The notes under the pieces: generated by a model
Database searches by the model: none
Told to the model about the DNA's origin: nothing
The model's input: the letters and a program-made list of their open reading frames with translations, nothing else
Shown: positions 49,866 to 59,040 of the stretch, piece by piece
Position numbering within the stretch: the stretch's first letter is position 1
How the letters are laid out: the number at the start of each line of letters is the position of its first letter
NCBI RefSeq assembly: GCF_947648125.1
Contig: NZ_CANSMR010000003.1
Coordinates: 310,001 to 374,000 of the forward strand
Length of the DNA: 64,000 bases
Source of the DNA: an uncultured Bradyrhizobium sp.
GTDB taxonomy: Bacteria; Pseudomonadota; Alphaproteobacteria; Rhizobiales; Xanthobacteraceae
Direction of reading: 5' to 3'
Position numbers and translations under genes: made by a program

Positions 49866-51799
49866 TGTCGACGATGGACAGCCTGCGCACCGCTCATCCG
49901 CCGCTCCAGGCCAATGCAACGCGCAGCGCACCTGCGGCAGGAGCCGACGCACTGCAGGCCGCGCTTGCGGATGCCGCCATCACCATCCCGCAATTGCTGC
50001 GGCAACGCACCGCCATGCACGGCGAGGCGCTGGCGCTGCGCGAGAAGGACTACGGCATCTGGAATCCCTATTCCTGGCGGCACTATTACGAGACCGCGCG
50101 TGCGGTCGCGCTCGGCCTGCTATCGCTCGGCATCAAGCCGGGCGACCGTATCGCCATCGCCGGCGAGAACACGCCGGAATGGTTTTACGCCGATCTTGGC
50201 GCCCAGATGATAGGCGCGGTCGCGGTCGGCATCTATCCGACCAATCCCTGGGTCGAGCTGCAATATATCGTCAAGCATTCCGGCGCGCGCATCGTCGTCA
50301 CCGGCGATCAGGAGCAGACCGACAAGGTGCTCGACGCGATGGCCAACAATGGCGGCCTGCCGGATCTGGAAGCTATCGTCTGTATCGACATGAAGGGCCT
50401 GCGGCATTACCGGCAATCGGAGTTGATGTCGTTCGCGGCACTGTGCGAACGCGGCAAGGCCTACGCCGAGGCGAACCCGGAGGCCAACGTCACCCTCGAT
50501 CGCCTGATCGGCCAGGGCGCGCCCGACGACATCTGCATCCTCGTCTACACCTCGGGCACGACCGGCCCGCCCAAAGGCGCGATGCTGACCCATCGCAATC
50601 TCGTCTACGCCGCCTATGCCTACGCCAAAACCGTCGGGATTGCGGACAAGCCGTTCGAAGCGGTGAGCTATTTGCCACTCTGCCACGTCGCCGAGCGCTG
50701 CTATGGCACGGTGACGCATCTCGTGCTCGGCGGCACCGTCTCCTTTGCCGAATCGATCGACACGGTCGCGATCAACATCCGCGAGATCGCCCCGACGTTC
50801 TTTGTCGGCGTGCCGCGCATCTACGAGAAACTGCAGCAGGGCTTTCTATTCAGGCTCGGCGAGAGCGGCCGGCTGCGGCAGACCCTTACCAAGGCCTGCC
50901 TCGCCTGGGGCCGCACGCTGTCCGACCGCCGACAGGCCGGCAAGGAAGGTTGGCTCGATCGCGCCGCCTACGGGCTGCTCTATCTCCTGATGTTCCGCAA
51001 TTTGCAGCGTCATCTCGGCTTCGCCTATAGCCGGCATCGGCTGTGCGCCGGCGCCTCGATCTCGCCAGAGACGCTGCGCTTTTTCGACATCATCGGCCGC
51101 CCGGTGTCGCAGGGCTACGGCCTCACCGAAAGCGGCGGCGTCGCCTTCATCCAGACCGAGAGCCACCACCGGATCGGCGGCTGCGGCGTGCCGCTGCCGC
51201 AGACCGAATGGAAGTGCGATAGCGATGGCGAGATCCTGCTGCGCAACCCCGGCGTCTTCAAGGGCTACTTCCTCGACGAGAAGGCCTCCACCGCTTCGCT
51301 GGAACAAGGCGGCTGGCTGCGCACCGGCGACATCATCGATGTCCTCGACAATGGCGAGATCGCTGTGGTCGACCGCAAGAAGGCGATCATCATCACCGCC
51401 GGCGGCAAGAACATCGCCCCGTCGGAGATCGAGAACGCGCTGAAGGATTCCGAATTCATCAAGGAAGCGATCGTGGTCGGCGAAGCCAAGAAGTACCTCG
51501 GCGCCATCGTCCAGGTCGATTACGACAATGTCGGCCGTTGGGCGCGCGACCGGGCCCTTGCATACACCAATTACAAGTCGCTGTCGCAGCTGCCGGAAGT
51601 GCACGAGCTGGTCGAACGCATCGTGGGCGAGACCAACAAGCGCTTCGCCCGGGTCGAGAACATCAGGCGTTTCGCGATCCTCGAGAAGGAGCTCGACCAC
51701 GACGACGGCGAGCTCACCGCCACGCAGAAGGTGCGCCGCGCCATGATCGAGAAGAAGTTCGCGCGCGAGCTCGCCATCATCTACCAGGCGGAGGGCTGA
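49865..51799 (+). CDS. Long-chain-type acyl-CoA synthetase (AMP-forming), FadD15-like
   Basis: This 644-residue ligase sits inside the transporter operon and likely activates the imported acid as it enters. The AMP-binding P-loop is ILVYTSGTTGPPKGAM. SQGYGLTESGGVAF, WLRTGDIIDVLDNGE and KAIIITAGGKNIAPSEIENA follow. The C-terminus has KVRRAMIEKKF. This class (FadD15/RFADD-like) has an extra insertion and is often found between Liv genes in alphaproteobacteria. It overlaps livG by one base and its stop codon is followed at once by the LivH start. Confidence 0.9.
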   Translation: MSTMDSLRTAHPPLQANATRSAPAAGADALQAALADAAITIPQLLRQRTAMHGEALALREKDYGIWNPYSWRHYYETARAVALGLLSLGIKPGDRIAIAGENTPEWFYADLGAQMIGAVAVGIYPTNPWVELQYIVKHSGARIVVTGDQEQTDKVLDAMANNGGLPDLEAIVCIDMKGLRHYRQSELMSFAALCERGKAYAEANPEANVTLDRLIGQGAPDDICILVYTSGTTGPPKGAMLTHRNLVYAAYAYAKTVGIADKPFEAVSYLPLCHVAERCYGTVTHLVLGGTVSFAESIDTVAINIREIAPTFFVGVPRIYEKLQQGFLFRLGESGRLRQTLTKACLAWGRTLSDRRQAGKEGWLDRAAYGLLYLLMFRNLQRHLGFAYSRHRLCAGASISPETLRFFDIIGRPVSQGYGLTESGGVAFIQTESHHRIGGCGVPLPQTEWKCDSDGEILLRNPGVFKGYFLDEKASTASLEQGGWLRTGDIIDVLDNGEIAVVDRKKAIIITAGGKNIAPSEIENALKDSEFIKEAIVVGEAKKYLGAIVQVDYDNVGRWARDRALAYTNYKSLSQLPEVHELVERIVGETNKRFARVENIRRFAILEKELDHDDGELTATQKVRRAMIEKKFARELAIIYQAEG

Positions 51800-52672
51800 A
51801 TGCAGTATCTCCTGCAACTCCTGATCTCTGGGCTAGCGATCGGCGCGATCTACGGCCTGATCGCGATGGGCTTTGCGGTGATCTACAAGTCCACCGGGCT
51901 GGTCAATTTCGCACAGGGCGAAATGACCATGATCACGGCCTATATCGCCTGGACGATCTCGATCACGGTCAGCGGCAATGTGTTCGTCGTCACGCTGGGC
52001 GCGATCCTCGCCGCGATCCTGCTCGGCCTCATCATCGAGCGCTTCGTGATGCGGCCGATGCTGGGCGAGCCGGTGTTCGCGACCGTGATGGTCACGATCG
52101 GGCTCGCGGTGATTCTGCGCTCGGCCATCAACTTCATCTGGGACGCCTATCCGCACGGCCTCGATATCGGCATGGGCCGCGGCATCGTGCATCTCGGCGG
52201 CATCGGCGTGCGTACCGGGCAGCTTGCCGTGATCGCGACGCTGCTTTTGCTGCTCGCCGCGATCTGGGCGTTCTTTCGCTACAGCAAGGTCGGCGTCGCG
52301 ATGCGCGCGGTCGCGGCCGACGATCGCACCGCGCTGTTGATGGGCATCAGCGCCACGAAGGTCCATGCACTGGCCTGGGCTGCGTCGTCGGTGATCGCCG
52401 GCATCGGCGGCGTGTTCTTTGCGCTGTCCTACGACCTGTCGCCGGCGATGTTCCAGCTCGGACTGAAGGCGTTTCCGGCCACGATCCTGGGCGGGCTCGA
52501 CGCCGTGCTCGGCTCCGGTCTCGGCGGCCTCCTGATCGGCATGACCGAGAACCTGGCCGGCGGCTATCTCGGCTCCGGAATGAAGGAGGTCGCGGGCTTT
52601 GCCATGATCATCGTGGTGCTGATGGTCCGCCCGTTCGGCATTTTCGGCGAACGCGACATCGAGAGGGTGTGA
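51800..52672 (+). CDS. livH: Branched-chain-type ABC transporter permease, LivH
   Basis: This 290-residue inner-membrane permease is strongly hydrophobic, with about 8 helices. GLAIGAIYGLIAMGFAVIYK and the VNFAQGEMTM motif at the start define LivH. RAVAADDRTALLMGISATKV is the EAA-like loop that contacts the ATPases, and FPATILGGLDAVLGSGLGGL lies near the end. It begins immediately after the acyl-CoA ligase stop. Its stop overlaps the LivM start as TGATG. Confidence 0.92.
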   Translation: MQYLLQLLISGLAIGAIYGLIAMGFAVIYKSTGLVNFAQGEMTMITAYIAWTISITVSGNVFVVTLGAILAAILLGLIIERFVMRPMLGEPVFATVMVTIGLAVILRSAINFIWDAYPHGLDIGMGRGIVHLGGIGVRTGQLAVIATLLLLLAAIWAFFRYSKVGVAMRAVAADDRTALLMGISATKVHALAWAASSVIAGIGGVFFALSYDLSPAMFQLGLKAFPATILGGLDAVLGSGLGGLLIGMTENLAGGYLGSGMKEVAGFAMIIVVLMVRPFGIFGERDIERV

Positions 52673-53718
52673 TGCGCACGGGCGATTACAAGCAGAGCTA
52701 TGGCGAGCTGGTTGCGCTGATCGATTCCCCGCCGGTGTGGCTGTGGTCGGCGGTGCTGCTGCTGGCGCTGATCGCTGCACCCTGGCTTCTGAACTCCTAC
52801 GCGTTGTCGTTCCTGATGATCATCCTGATCACGGTGACCGGCGCGCTCGGACTCAATATCCTGACCGGCTACACCGGCCTGATCTCGCTCGGCCATGTCG
52901 GCTTCCTCGTCACCGGCGCCTATGCCTACGCGGTGCTGGTCTCGAAATATCACATGCCGCCGCTGGTCGGCTTCCTCGGCGCCGGCGTGGTGCCGGCACT
53001 CGCCAGCCTGATCGTCGGCGCGCCGTCGCTGCGGCTCAAGGGCCTCTATCTCGCGATCACCACGCTCGCCTTCTCCTTCATCATCAACACCGTGATCCTG
53101 GAGATGCGCTGGCTGACCAACGGCGCCCGCGGCATCCAGGTGCAGCGGCCGGAGATCCTCGGCATCAGCTTCGACAGCGACGCCGCCTTCACCTATCTCT
53201 GCCTCGCCTTCGCAGCCTTGACGCTGTTCGCCACCCTCAACATCCGCCGCAGCCGGGTCGGCCGTGCCTTCGTCGCGATCAGGGACAACGACACCGCAGC
53301 GCGCGTCATGGGCATCAACCTGCATGCCTACAAGCTGTTCGCCTTCGTCACCTCGGCCTTCATCACCGGCATCGCCGGCGCGCTCTACGGCATCTATCTC
53401 TCCTTCGTCAGCGTCGAGGGCTTTCCGTTCCTGCTCTCGATCGAGGCGCTGGCGATCCTGATCGTCGGCGGGCTCGGTTCGGCGCTCGGCGCCGTGCTCG
53501 GCACCGTCCTGATCGTGCTGCTGCCGGAAGCGACCAGGCTTGTCTTCAGCCTGTTCAGCGCGCAGATGGACGCAACGTTCACGACCGGCGCGCAGGAGCT
53601 GAAGAGCATGCTCTACGGCCTTGTCATCATCCTGTTCCTGCGCTTCCAGCCGCGCGGGCTGGTCGGCGCGTGGCACGACATCAAGCGGACCTGGGTGCAC
53701 TGGCCGCTGCGCTACTAA
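52672..53718 (+). CDS. livM: Branched-chain-type ABC transporter permease, LivM
   Basis: This 348-residue permease is the partner of LivH. The LivM motifs LNILTGYTGLISLGHVGF, LRLKGLYLAITTLAFSFIIN and AIRDNDTAARVMGINLHAYK are present. It ends with a basic tail after FLRFQPRGLVGAWHD. The ATG at 52672 overlaps the LivH stop. The binding-protein gene begins 29 bp downstream. Confidence 0.92.
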   Translation: MRTGDYKQSYGELVALIDSPPVWLWSAVLLLALIAAPWLLNSYALSFLMIILITVTGALGLNILTGYTGLISLGHVGFLVTGAYAYAVLVSKYHMPPLVGFLGAGVVPALASLIVGAPSLRLKGLYLAITTLAFSFIINTVILEMRWLTNGARGIQVQRPEILGISFDSDAAFTYLCLAFAALTLFATLNIRRSRVGRAFVAIRDNDTAARVMGINLHAYKLFAFVTSAFITGIAGALYGIYLSFVSVEGFPFLLSIEALAILIVGGLGSALGAVLGTVLIVLLPEATRLVFSLFSAQMDATFTTGAQELKSMLYGLVIILFLRFQPRGLVGAWHDIKRTWVHWPLRY

Positions 53719-53747
53719 CAAGAAAACAACACCATGAGGAGGAGACA

Positions 53748-54908
53748 ATGATCAGACATCTGGCGGCAGCCTCGCTGCTGCTCACCACGGCCTGCCTTGC
53801 CATCGGCCCCGCTGCCGCCGCCGACCCTGGTATCACCGACACCGAGATCCTGATCGGCGACGTCGAGCCCCTGACCGGGCCGCCAGCACTGCTCGGCGTC
53901 GCGGCCTCGATCGGCCACAAGATCGCGATCGCGGAAGCCAACGCCGCCGGCGGCGTCAACGGCCGCAAGATCAAGTATGTGCTGGAGGACGACGGCTACG
54001 TCACCGCGCGGACCATCCAGGGCGTCAAGAAGGTGATCGACGTCGACAAGGTGTTCGCGATGATCGGCATCTCCGGCTCGGGCCAGTCGATCGCTATCAT
54101 GCCGGTGCTGGAGAAATCCGGCATCCCGACCGTGATCGACGTCGCGCCGGTCAAATTCCTCTGGGAGCCGCCGCGCAAGAACGTGTTCGTGGTCGGGCAA
54201 TCCTACGAGGAAGGCATCATCCACCTCGTCAACTTCCTGGCCGACAAGAACCCCGGCAAGAAATGGGGCCTGATCACCCAGGACGACGATTACGGCATCA
54301 CTGTGCGCGACGGCTTCGACTCGGTGGTCAAGGCCAAGAAGCTGAACGTGGTCTACAGCGGCAACTACAAGAAAGGCCAGCAGGACTTCTCGTCCGACAT
54401 GCTGCAGCTGAAGGATTCCGGCGCCGAGGTGTTCCTGGCCGGCGGCATCATCGGCGAGAACATCGCGATGATGAAGGAGCTCGAGAAGCTCAGCATCAAG
54501 CCGGTGACCGGCATCTTTTGGCCCGGCCGCATCGAACCGGTGCTGAAGCTGATGGGTCCGGCGGGCGACGGCATCTACGCGGTCGACTATGTCGAGCCGT
54601 TCGCGGGCGCCGCCGGCAAGGCGTTCCTCGAGAAGGCAAAGCCGCTGGTGTCAGAGGCCGAGTTCAAGGGCATCAACCGCTACACCATGACCGGCTATGC
54701 TGCCGCGAAGGTCCTGATCGCAGCGATCGAGCGCTGCGGCAAGCAGCCGACCTGGGCTTGCACCATCTCCGAGCTGGAGAAGACCAAGGATGTCGAGACC
54801 GGCGTGATGGCGCCGATCAGCTTCGGCCCCGGCGTCCGCTTCTCCAACCAGAAGCTGCAGATCATGCAGGCCGATACGGCGACGCTCAGCTTCAAGCCGG
54901 TGAACTAG
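53748..54908 (+). CDS. livK: Branched-chain-type ABC transporter binding protein, LivK
   Basis: This periplasmic receptor has 386 residues with a signal peptide (ASLLLTTACLAIGPAAAA). The family opening ILIGDVEPLTGPPALLGVAA, GGVNGRKIKYVLEDDGYVTA and WGLITQDDDYGITVRDGFDS are visible. The ATG at 53748 follows AGGAGGAGAC. It completes a full LivFGHMK importer. Receptors in this subfamily commonly bind aromatic or aliphatic acids. The flavoprotein gene starts 4 bp downstream. Confidence 0.92.
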   Translation: MIRHLAAASLLLTTACLAIGPAAAADPGITDTEILIGDVEPLTGPPALLGVAASIGHKIAIAEANAAGGVNGRKIKYVLEDDGYVTARTIQGVKKVIDVDKVFAMIGISGSGQSIAIMPVLEKSGIPTVIDVAPVKFLWEPPRKNVFVVGQSYEEGIIHLVNFLADKNPGKKWGLITQDDDYGITVRDGFDSVVKAKKLNVVYSGNYKKGQQDFSSDMLQLKDSGAEVFLAGGIIGENIAMMKELEKLSIKPVTGIFWPGRIEPVLKLMGPAGDGIYAVDYVEPFAGAAGKAFLEKAKPLVSEAEFKGINRYTMTGYAAAKVLIAAIERCGKQPTWACTISELEKTKDVETGVMAPISFGPGVRFSNQKLQIMQADTATLSFKPVN

Positions 54909-54912
54909 AACG

Positions 54913-55656
54913 ATGAAGGTCCTGATCGTCTTTGCCCATCAGGAGGCGCAGTCGTTCAACGCAGCGCTGCTGGCACGGTCGGTCGCGGAACTGACCGCGC
55001 TCGGGCACACAGTCAGGATCTCCGATCTCTACGCCATGCGCTTCAACCCGGTCGCGACCGCCGAGGACTTTGGCGAGCGGCGGTTTCCCGACCGGCTGCA
55101 ATATGACCGCGAGCAGAAATACAATTTGCACCAGGAGTCGCTCAGCGGCGACATCGTCGCCGAGATCGAGAAGCTGCTGTGGTGCGACCTCTTGATCCTG
55201 CAGTTTCCGCTGTGGTGGTTCTCCGTTCCTGCCATCATGAAGGGCTGGATCGACCGCGTGTTTGTCAATGGTGCCGTCTATGGCAGCGGCCGTCGCTACG
55301 ACACCGGCGGCCTTGCCGGCCGCCGCGCCATGGTCGTGACCTCGACGGCGGCGTATCCCGACATGTGCGCTTCCGACGGACTGGTCGGAGCGCTCGATGT
55401 CATCCTCTGGCCGCTGCAGAACGGCGCGCTGGCCTATGCGGGCTGCAAGGTGTTGCCGCCGTTCGTCTCATGGTCGGTCAACTTCGTCGATGAAGCCACC
55501 CGCCTCCACTATCTCGACGACTATGCCGACCGGCTCCGGCAGATCGAGACGACCGAACCGCTGTTCTTCCATCCGCTGCGGGACTTCGGCCCGGACTGGC
55601 GCCTCAAGCCCGGCGTGACTGCGAGAACCGTCGGCCAGGGCAAGCCTTCCGGCTAA
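54913..55656 (+). CDS. NAD(P)H:quinone oxidoreductase-like flavodoxin-fold protein
   Basis: This 247-residue flavoprotein has the NQO1/MdaB/KefF fold: an FMN/FAD loop near HQEAQSFNAAL at the start, ILQFPLWWFSVPAIMKGWID for the isoalloxazine contact, and VTSTAAYPDMCASDG. It can transfer two electrons from NAD(P)H to a quinone, or to azo or nitro compounds. It is the last gene of the Liv operon, 4 bp after the receptor gene, and may reduce a quinone produced from an aromatic substrate, or protect from one. It is cytoplasmic. Confidence 0.86.
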   Translation: MKVLIVFAHQEAQSFNAALLARSVAELTALGHTVRISDLYAMRFNPVATAEDFGERRFPDRLQYDREQKYNLHQESLSGDIVAEIEKLLWCDLLILQFPLWWFSVPAIMKGWIDRVFVNGAVYGSGRRYDTGGLAGRRAMVVTSTAAYPDMCASDGLVGALDVILWPLQNGALAYAGCKVLPPFVSWSVNFVDEATRLHYLDDYADRLRQIETTEPLFFHPLRDFGPDWRLKPGVTARTVGQGKPSG

Positions 55657-55976
55657 GCCTGTATAGATAGATTGGAAGGATCTACGACTTTAAGCGCAAG
55701 TGCTTCCCGGGCGGGTTGTTGTAGAATAGCGTTGGCTTTGTGGACGCTGAACGAGGGTTTATCATCTCGCGATGGCGGCCGCGCCGAGGGATCGTCTCCG
55801 TCGCTCCAACGAGCGATGGCGGGGACGTTGAGGAGAACGGCGCCGGCCTAACGCGACTGCCCAAATGAAGCAGCGACCGATCATCCAGCGTCAGCCGCCA
55901 TCGCGCTTCGGGGGCGAGGATCGATCTTCCGCAGGCTTGCGGAAGTTGGCAATAGGCAACCCTGTTGGGTGAGCAC
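55657..55976. other. Intergenic interval upstream of the symporter pair
   Basis: No gene is visible in this 320-bp interval. It separates the Liv operon from the DUF3311/symporter pair and should hold the promoter of the latter. The only marked structure is the 8-bp hairpin at 55926-55945. A TATAGATAGATT segment near 55661 may be promoter-like, but I cannot support it. Confidence 0.5.
55926..55945. promoter_or_regulatory. 8-bp hairpin ahead of the DUF3311 gene
   Basis: CTTCCGCA, GGCT, TGCGGAAG form a perfect stem 31 bp upstream of the ATG at 55977. It could be a protein-binding dyad or a 5' leader structure. There is no T-run after it. Confidence 0.4.
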
Positions 55977-56183
55977 ATGACCCCACAAGACCGCACACAC
56001 GCAGGCTGGAGCTCGTGGTACCTGCTCTTTCTTGTTCAATTTGTCGCCGTTCTCTGGCCGCCATTCTTCAACAAGGTTGAACCTTCGTGGATTGGCATGC
56101 CCTTCTTCTATTGGTACCAGCTTCTCTGGATCATCCTGGGGGCCATCCTGACCGCAATCGTCTATTTTGCGACCGACGACTAG
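55977..56183 (+). CDS. DUF3311 small membrane protein
   Basis: This 68-residue protein has two membrane helices (SSWYLLFLVQFVAVLWPPFF and YQLLWIILGAILTAIVYFAT). DUF3311 proteins are usually encoded next to sodium:solute symporters, as here, and probably help the symporter fold or work. The ATG at 55977 has a weak GGTGAG site; a TTG four codons upstream is the alternative. It is 64 bp upstream of the symporter start. Confidence 0.8.
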   Translation: MTPQDRTHAGWSSWYLLFLVQFVAVLWPPFFNKVEPSWIGMPFFYWYQLLWIILGAILTAIVYFATDD

Positions 56184-56247
56184 GTGCTGCAGGCACCACC
56201 GCGCAAAAGGAGAAGATAACCAAGGAGGGCTATTCGGGAGGAATGTC

Positions 56248-57801
56248 GTGCAGAACGTCGACTGGACTGCCTTCATCATTTTCCTGATGCTGTTTGCCTT
56301 CGTAACCTGGCTAGGCTTTGCAGCCGCGCGGTGGCGCAGGGGCGACCTCGATCTGCTGCACGAATGGGGGCTTGGCGGACGTCGCTTCGGCACCGTCGTC
56401 ACCTGGTTCCTGGTGGGTGGCGACCTCTATACGGCTTACACGTTCATTGCCGTTCCGGCGCTGGCTTTTGGGGCCGGGGCGGTTGCGTTCTTCGCGGTCC
56501 CCTACACGATTGTTGTCTATCCCATTCTGTTCCTGGCTTTTCCGCGCCTTTGGTACGTTTGCCACAGGCACAATTACATCACGGCCGCCGACTTCGTCCG
56601 TGGCCGTTTCGGTAACCGCTGGCTCGCCTTGGCGGTGGCGATCACCGGCATCATCGCGACATTGCCGTATATCGCGCTGCAACTCGTCGGGCTGCAGGTC
56701 GTGATCGGAGGCCTGGGCATTTCGGGTGAGGGCTATGCCGGAGACCTTCCCCTTGTCATCGCATTCATCATTCTCGCAGCCTTCACCTATTCGAGCGGGC
56801 TCCGGGCACCGGCCTCGATCGCGATCGTCAAAGACATCCTTATCTATCTGACAGCATTTGCCGTGGTTGTCGTCGTTCCGATACAGCTCGGTGGATTTGA
56901 AAAGATCTTCGCGGCGGTACCCGCTTCGAAATTGCTGCTGGCTGTTCCCGGCGACAACACGACCGGTGCGTATGGCGCCTATGCCACGCTGGCGCTGGGA
57001 TCGGCGCTTGCGCTCTTCCTCTATCCACATTGCATCACCGGCATCCTCGCCGCCAGCAGCGGGGGCGCCGTTCGTCGGAACGCAGCGCTGTTGCCGAGCT
57101 ATTCGTTCATGCTCGGTTTGCTTGCCCTGGTCGGCTTCTTCGCCATCGCCGCGGGCGTCAGCGGACGTCCCGAGTACGCTGACGGCTTCAAGCAATTCGG
57201 CAACAACTTCGCTGTGCCGGCGCTGTTCCTCCAAAGCTTCCCGTCATGGTTCGTGGGGATCGCCTTTGCGGCCATCGGGATCGGAGCGCTTGTACCCGCC
57301 GCGATCATGTCAATCGCCGCAGCGAACCTTTACACCCGCAACATTCACCGCGAGTTCATCAACAGCGAACCGACAGACCGACAGGAAGCCCAGATGGCGA
57401 AATGGGTATCCCTGATCGTAAAGTTCGGCGCGTTGGTCTTTATCGTCTTCATCCCCTCGAAATATGCTATCTACCTGCAGCTCCTCGGCGGCATCTGGAT
57501 CATCCAGACCCTGCCTTCGGTCATGCTCGGCGTCTATACACGCTGGTTTAACGATTGGGCGCTGCTCTTCGGCTGGGCCGTAGGGATCGTCGCCGGGACC
57601 GCAATGTTCGTCGCCGCAAATCTCACGCCGACCTATACTCTTGCGGTGGGCAGCTTCACTTTCCCCGGCTATTCCGCGTTGTACGCGGTGGTCGTCAACC
57701 TCGTCCTGACAGTCGCTCTTACGCCGCTTTTTGACCTTGCAAGCGGACGTCATCGCGACGAAACCATCGCAGCCGAATATCGAGCACCGCAGCCGACGTG
57801 A
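56248..57801 (+). CDS. Sodium:solute symporter family transporter
   Basis: This 517-residue carrier has about 13 membrane helices. EWGLGGRRFGTVVTWFLVGG is the SSS start motif, SSGLRAPASIAIVKDILIYL is in the middle, and IGIGALVPAAIMSIAAANLY is the sodium-site helix. It imports a solute (probably an organic acid) with Na+. The GTG at 56248 is the start, since GGGAGGAAT lies before it. The codons in this gene look less GC-biased at third positions than its neighbours. It lies between the Liv operon and the Rieske operon without sharing operon structure with either. Confidence 0.86.
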   Translation: MQNVDWTAFIIFLMLFAFVTWLGFAAARWRRGDLDLLHEWGLGGRRFGTVVTWFLVGGDLYTAYTFIAVPALAFGAGAVAFFAVPYTIVVYPILFLAFPRLWYVCHRHNYITAADFVRGRFGNRWLALAVAITGIIATLPYIALQLVGLQVVIGGLGISGEGYAGDLPLVIAFIILAAFTYSSGLRAPASIAIVKDILIYLTAFAVVVVVPIQLGGFEKIFAAVPASKLLLAVPGDNTTGAYGAYATLALGSALALFLYPHCITGILAASSGGAVRRNAALLPSYSFMLGLLALVGFFAIAAGVSGRPEYADGFKQFGNNFAVPALFLQSFPSWFVGIAFAAIGIGALVPAAIMSIAAANLYTRNIHREFINSEPTDRQEAQMAKWVSLIVKFGALVFIVFIPSKYAIYLQLLGGIWIIQTLPSVMLGVYTRWFNDWALLFGWAVGIVAGTAMFVAANLTPTYTLAVGSFTFPGYSALYAVVVNLVLTVALTPLFDLASGRHRDETIAAEYRAPQPT

Positions 57802-57846
57802 CGTGCAGCCCGGCTTCGTGACGTGGGTGGGTCGCCACTGATCCCC

Positions 57847-59040
57847 TCACATCCGCTTCGCGACTTCTTCCAGCATCACCTCGGTGGCGCCGCCGCCGAT
57901 CGTCAGCACGCGCGCGTCGCGCACCATGCGTTCGATCGGGGTGCCGCGCATGAAACCTGAGCCGCCATGCAGTTGCAGGCAGCCATGTACGACCTCGTGC
58001 AGCACCTCCGGCGACAGCGCCTTCACCATCGACACTTCGCGTAAACACTCCTGCCCGGCCGCGGCGAGTTCAGCGGCCTGATAGGCCAGCGCCCGTGCCG
58101 CCGCAGCCTTCGCCGCGAGTTGGGCGAGCTTCAGCCGTACGCCCTGCTGGTTCCAGAGCGGGCCGCCGAACGCCTGCCGCGTCTTCACGTAGTTCGTCGT
58201 CAGCTCGATCGCCTTGGCGGATTCGCCGGCGCAGATGCCGCCGATGCAAATGCGCTCGTTTTGGAAGGTCTCCATGATGCCATAGAAACCCTTGTTCTCC
58301 TCGCCGAGCAAATTTTCCGCCGGTACTCGCACGTCGTCGAAGGCGATCTCGGCGGTATCCGAGCAGAGCCAGCCGTGCTTGTCGAGCTTGGTTGCCGTGA
58401 TGCCCGGCGTGTTGCGCTCGACGATGAACAGCGAGATGCCACGGCTGCCCTTGGCGTGCGGATCGGTACGCGCGGCAACGATCAGGATGTCGCCATAGAC
58501 CGCGTTGGTGATGAACATCTTTGCGCCGTTGATCACCCAATGATCGCCGTCGCGCCGCGCTCGGGTCTTCAGACCTGCGACGTCGGAGCCCGCGTCCGGC
58601 TCGGTCACCGCGATCGAACAGACCGTCTCGCCGCGGATGATTGCAGGCAGATATTTCTGCTTCTGCTCCGGCGTGCCGCGCAGGCTGATGTGCACCGCCG
58701 ACATGTCGGTATGAACCAGGATCGACGAGGTGAAGCCGCCAAAGCTCGAGCGCCCGAGTTCCTCGGCGAACACCATCGAGGCCAGCGGGCCCATGTCGGT
58801 GCCGCCATATTCGGGCGCATGGCGCATGCCGAGGAAGCCGAGCGCGCCCATGCGGCAATAGATCTCGCGCGGGATCTTGCCGTCGCGCTCCCACGCCTCG
58901 GCATGCGGCACCACTTCCTTCTCGACGAAGCGACGGACCTGCTCGCGCAGCATGCGCAGCTCCTCGGGCAGATTGGGCTGCTCCGGGAAATGGAATGCGG
59001 TCTCAGAGAGCTGGCGCGGATCCGAGGTCATGACGTTCAT
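57847..59040 (-). CDS. Acyl-CoA dehydrogenase
   Basis: This 397-residue FAD enzyme oxidises an acyl-CoA to enoyl-CoA. The ACAD signatures are [20 protein letters not shown] and ACAD-2 [20 protein letters not shown]. The C-terminal glutamate in the usual YEGTxEI loop is missing: the loop reads [12 protein letters not shown], as in a subset of bacterial enzymes that place the base elsewhere. The start is ATG 59040 (or 59031), overlapping the alpha/beta hydrolase stop as ATGA. It is the last gene of the Rieske operon. Confidence 0.9.
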   Translation of the reverse strand: MNVMTSDPRQLSETAFHFPEQPNLPEELRMLREQVRRFVEKEVVPHAEAWERDGKIPREIYCRMGALGFLGMRHAPEYGGTDMGPLASMVFAEELGRSSFGGFTSSILVHTDMSAVHISLRGTPEQKQKYLPAIIRGETVCSIAVTEPDAGSDVAGLKTRARRDGDHWVINGAKMFITNAVYGDILIVAARTDPHAKGSRGISLFIVERNTPGITATKLDKHGWLCSDTAEIAFDDVRVPAENLLGEENKGFYGIMETFQNERICIGGICAGESAKAIELTTNYVKTRQAFGGPLWNQQGVRLKLAQLAAKAAAARALAYQAAELAAAGQECLREVSMVKALSPEVLHEVVHGCLQLHGGSGFMRGTPIERMVRDARVLTIGGGATEVMLEEVAKRM

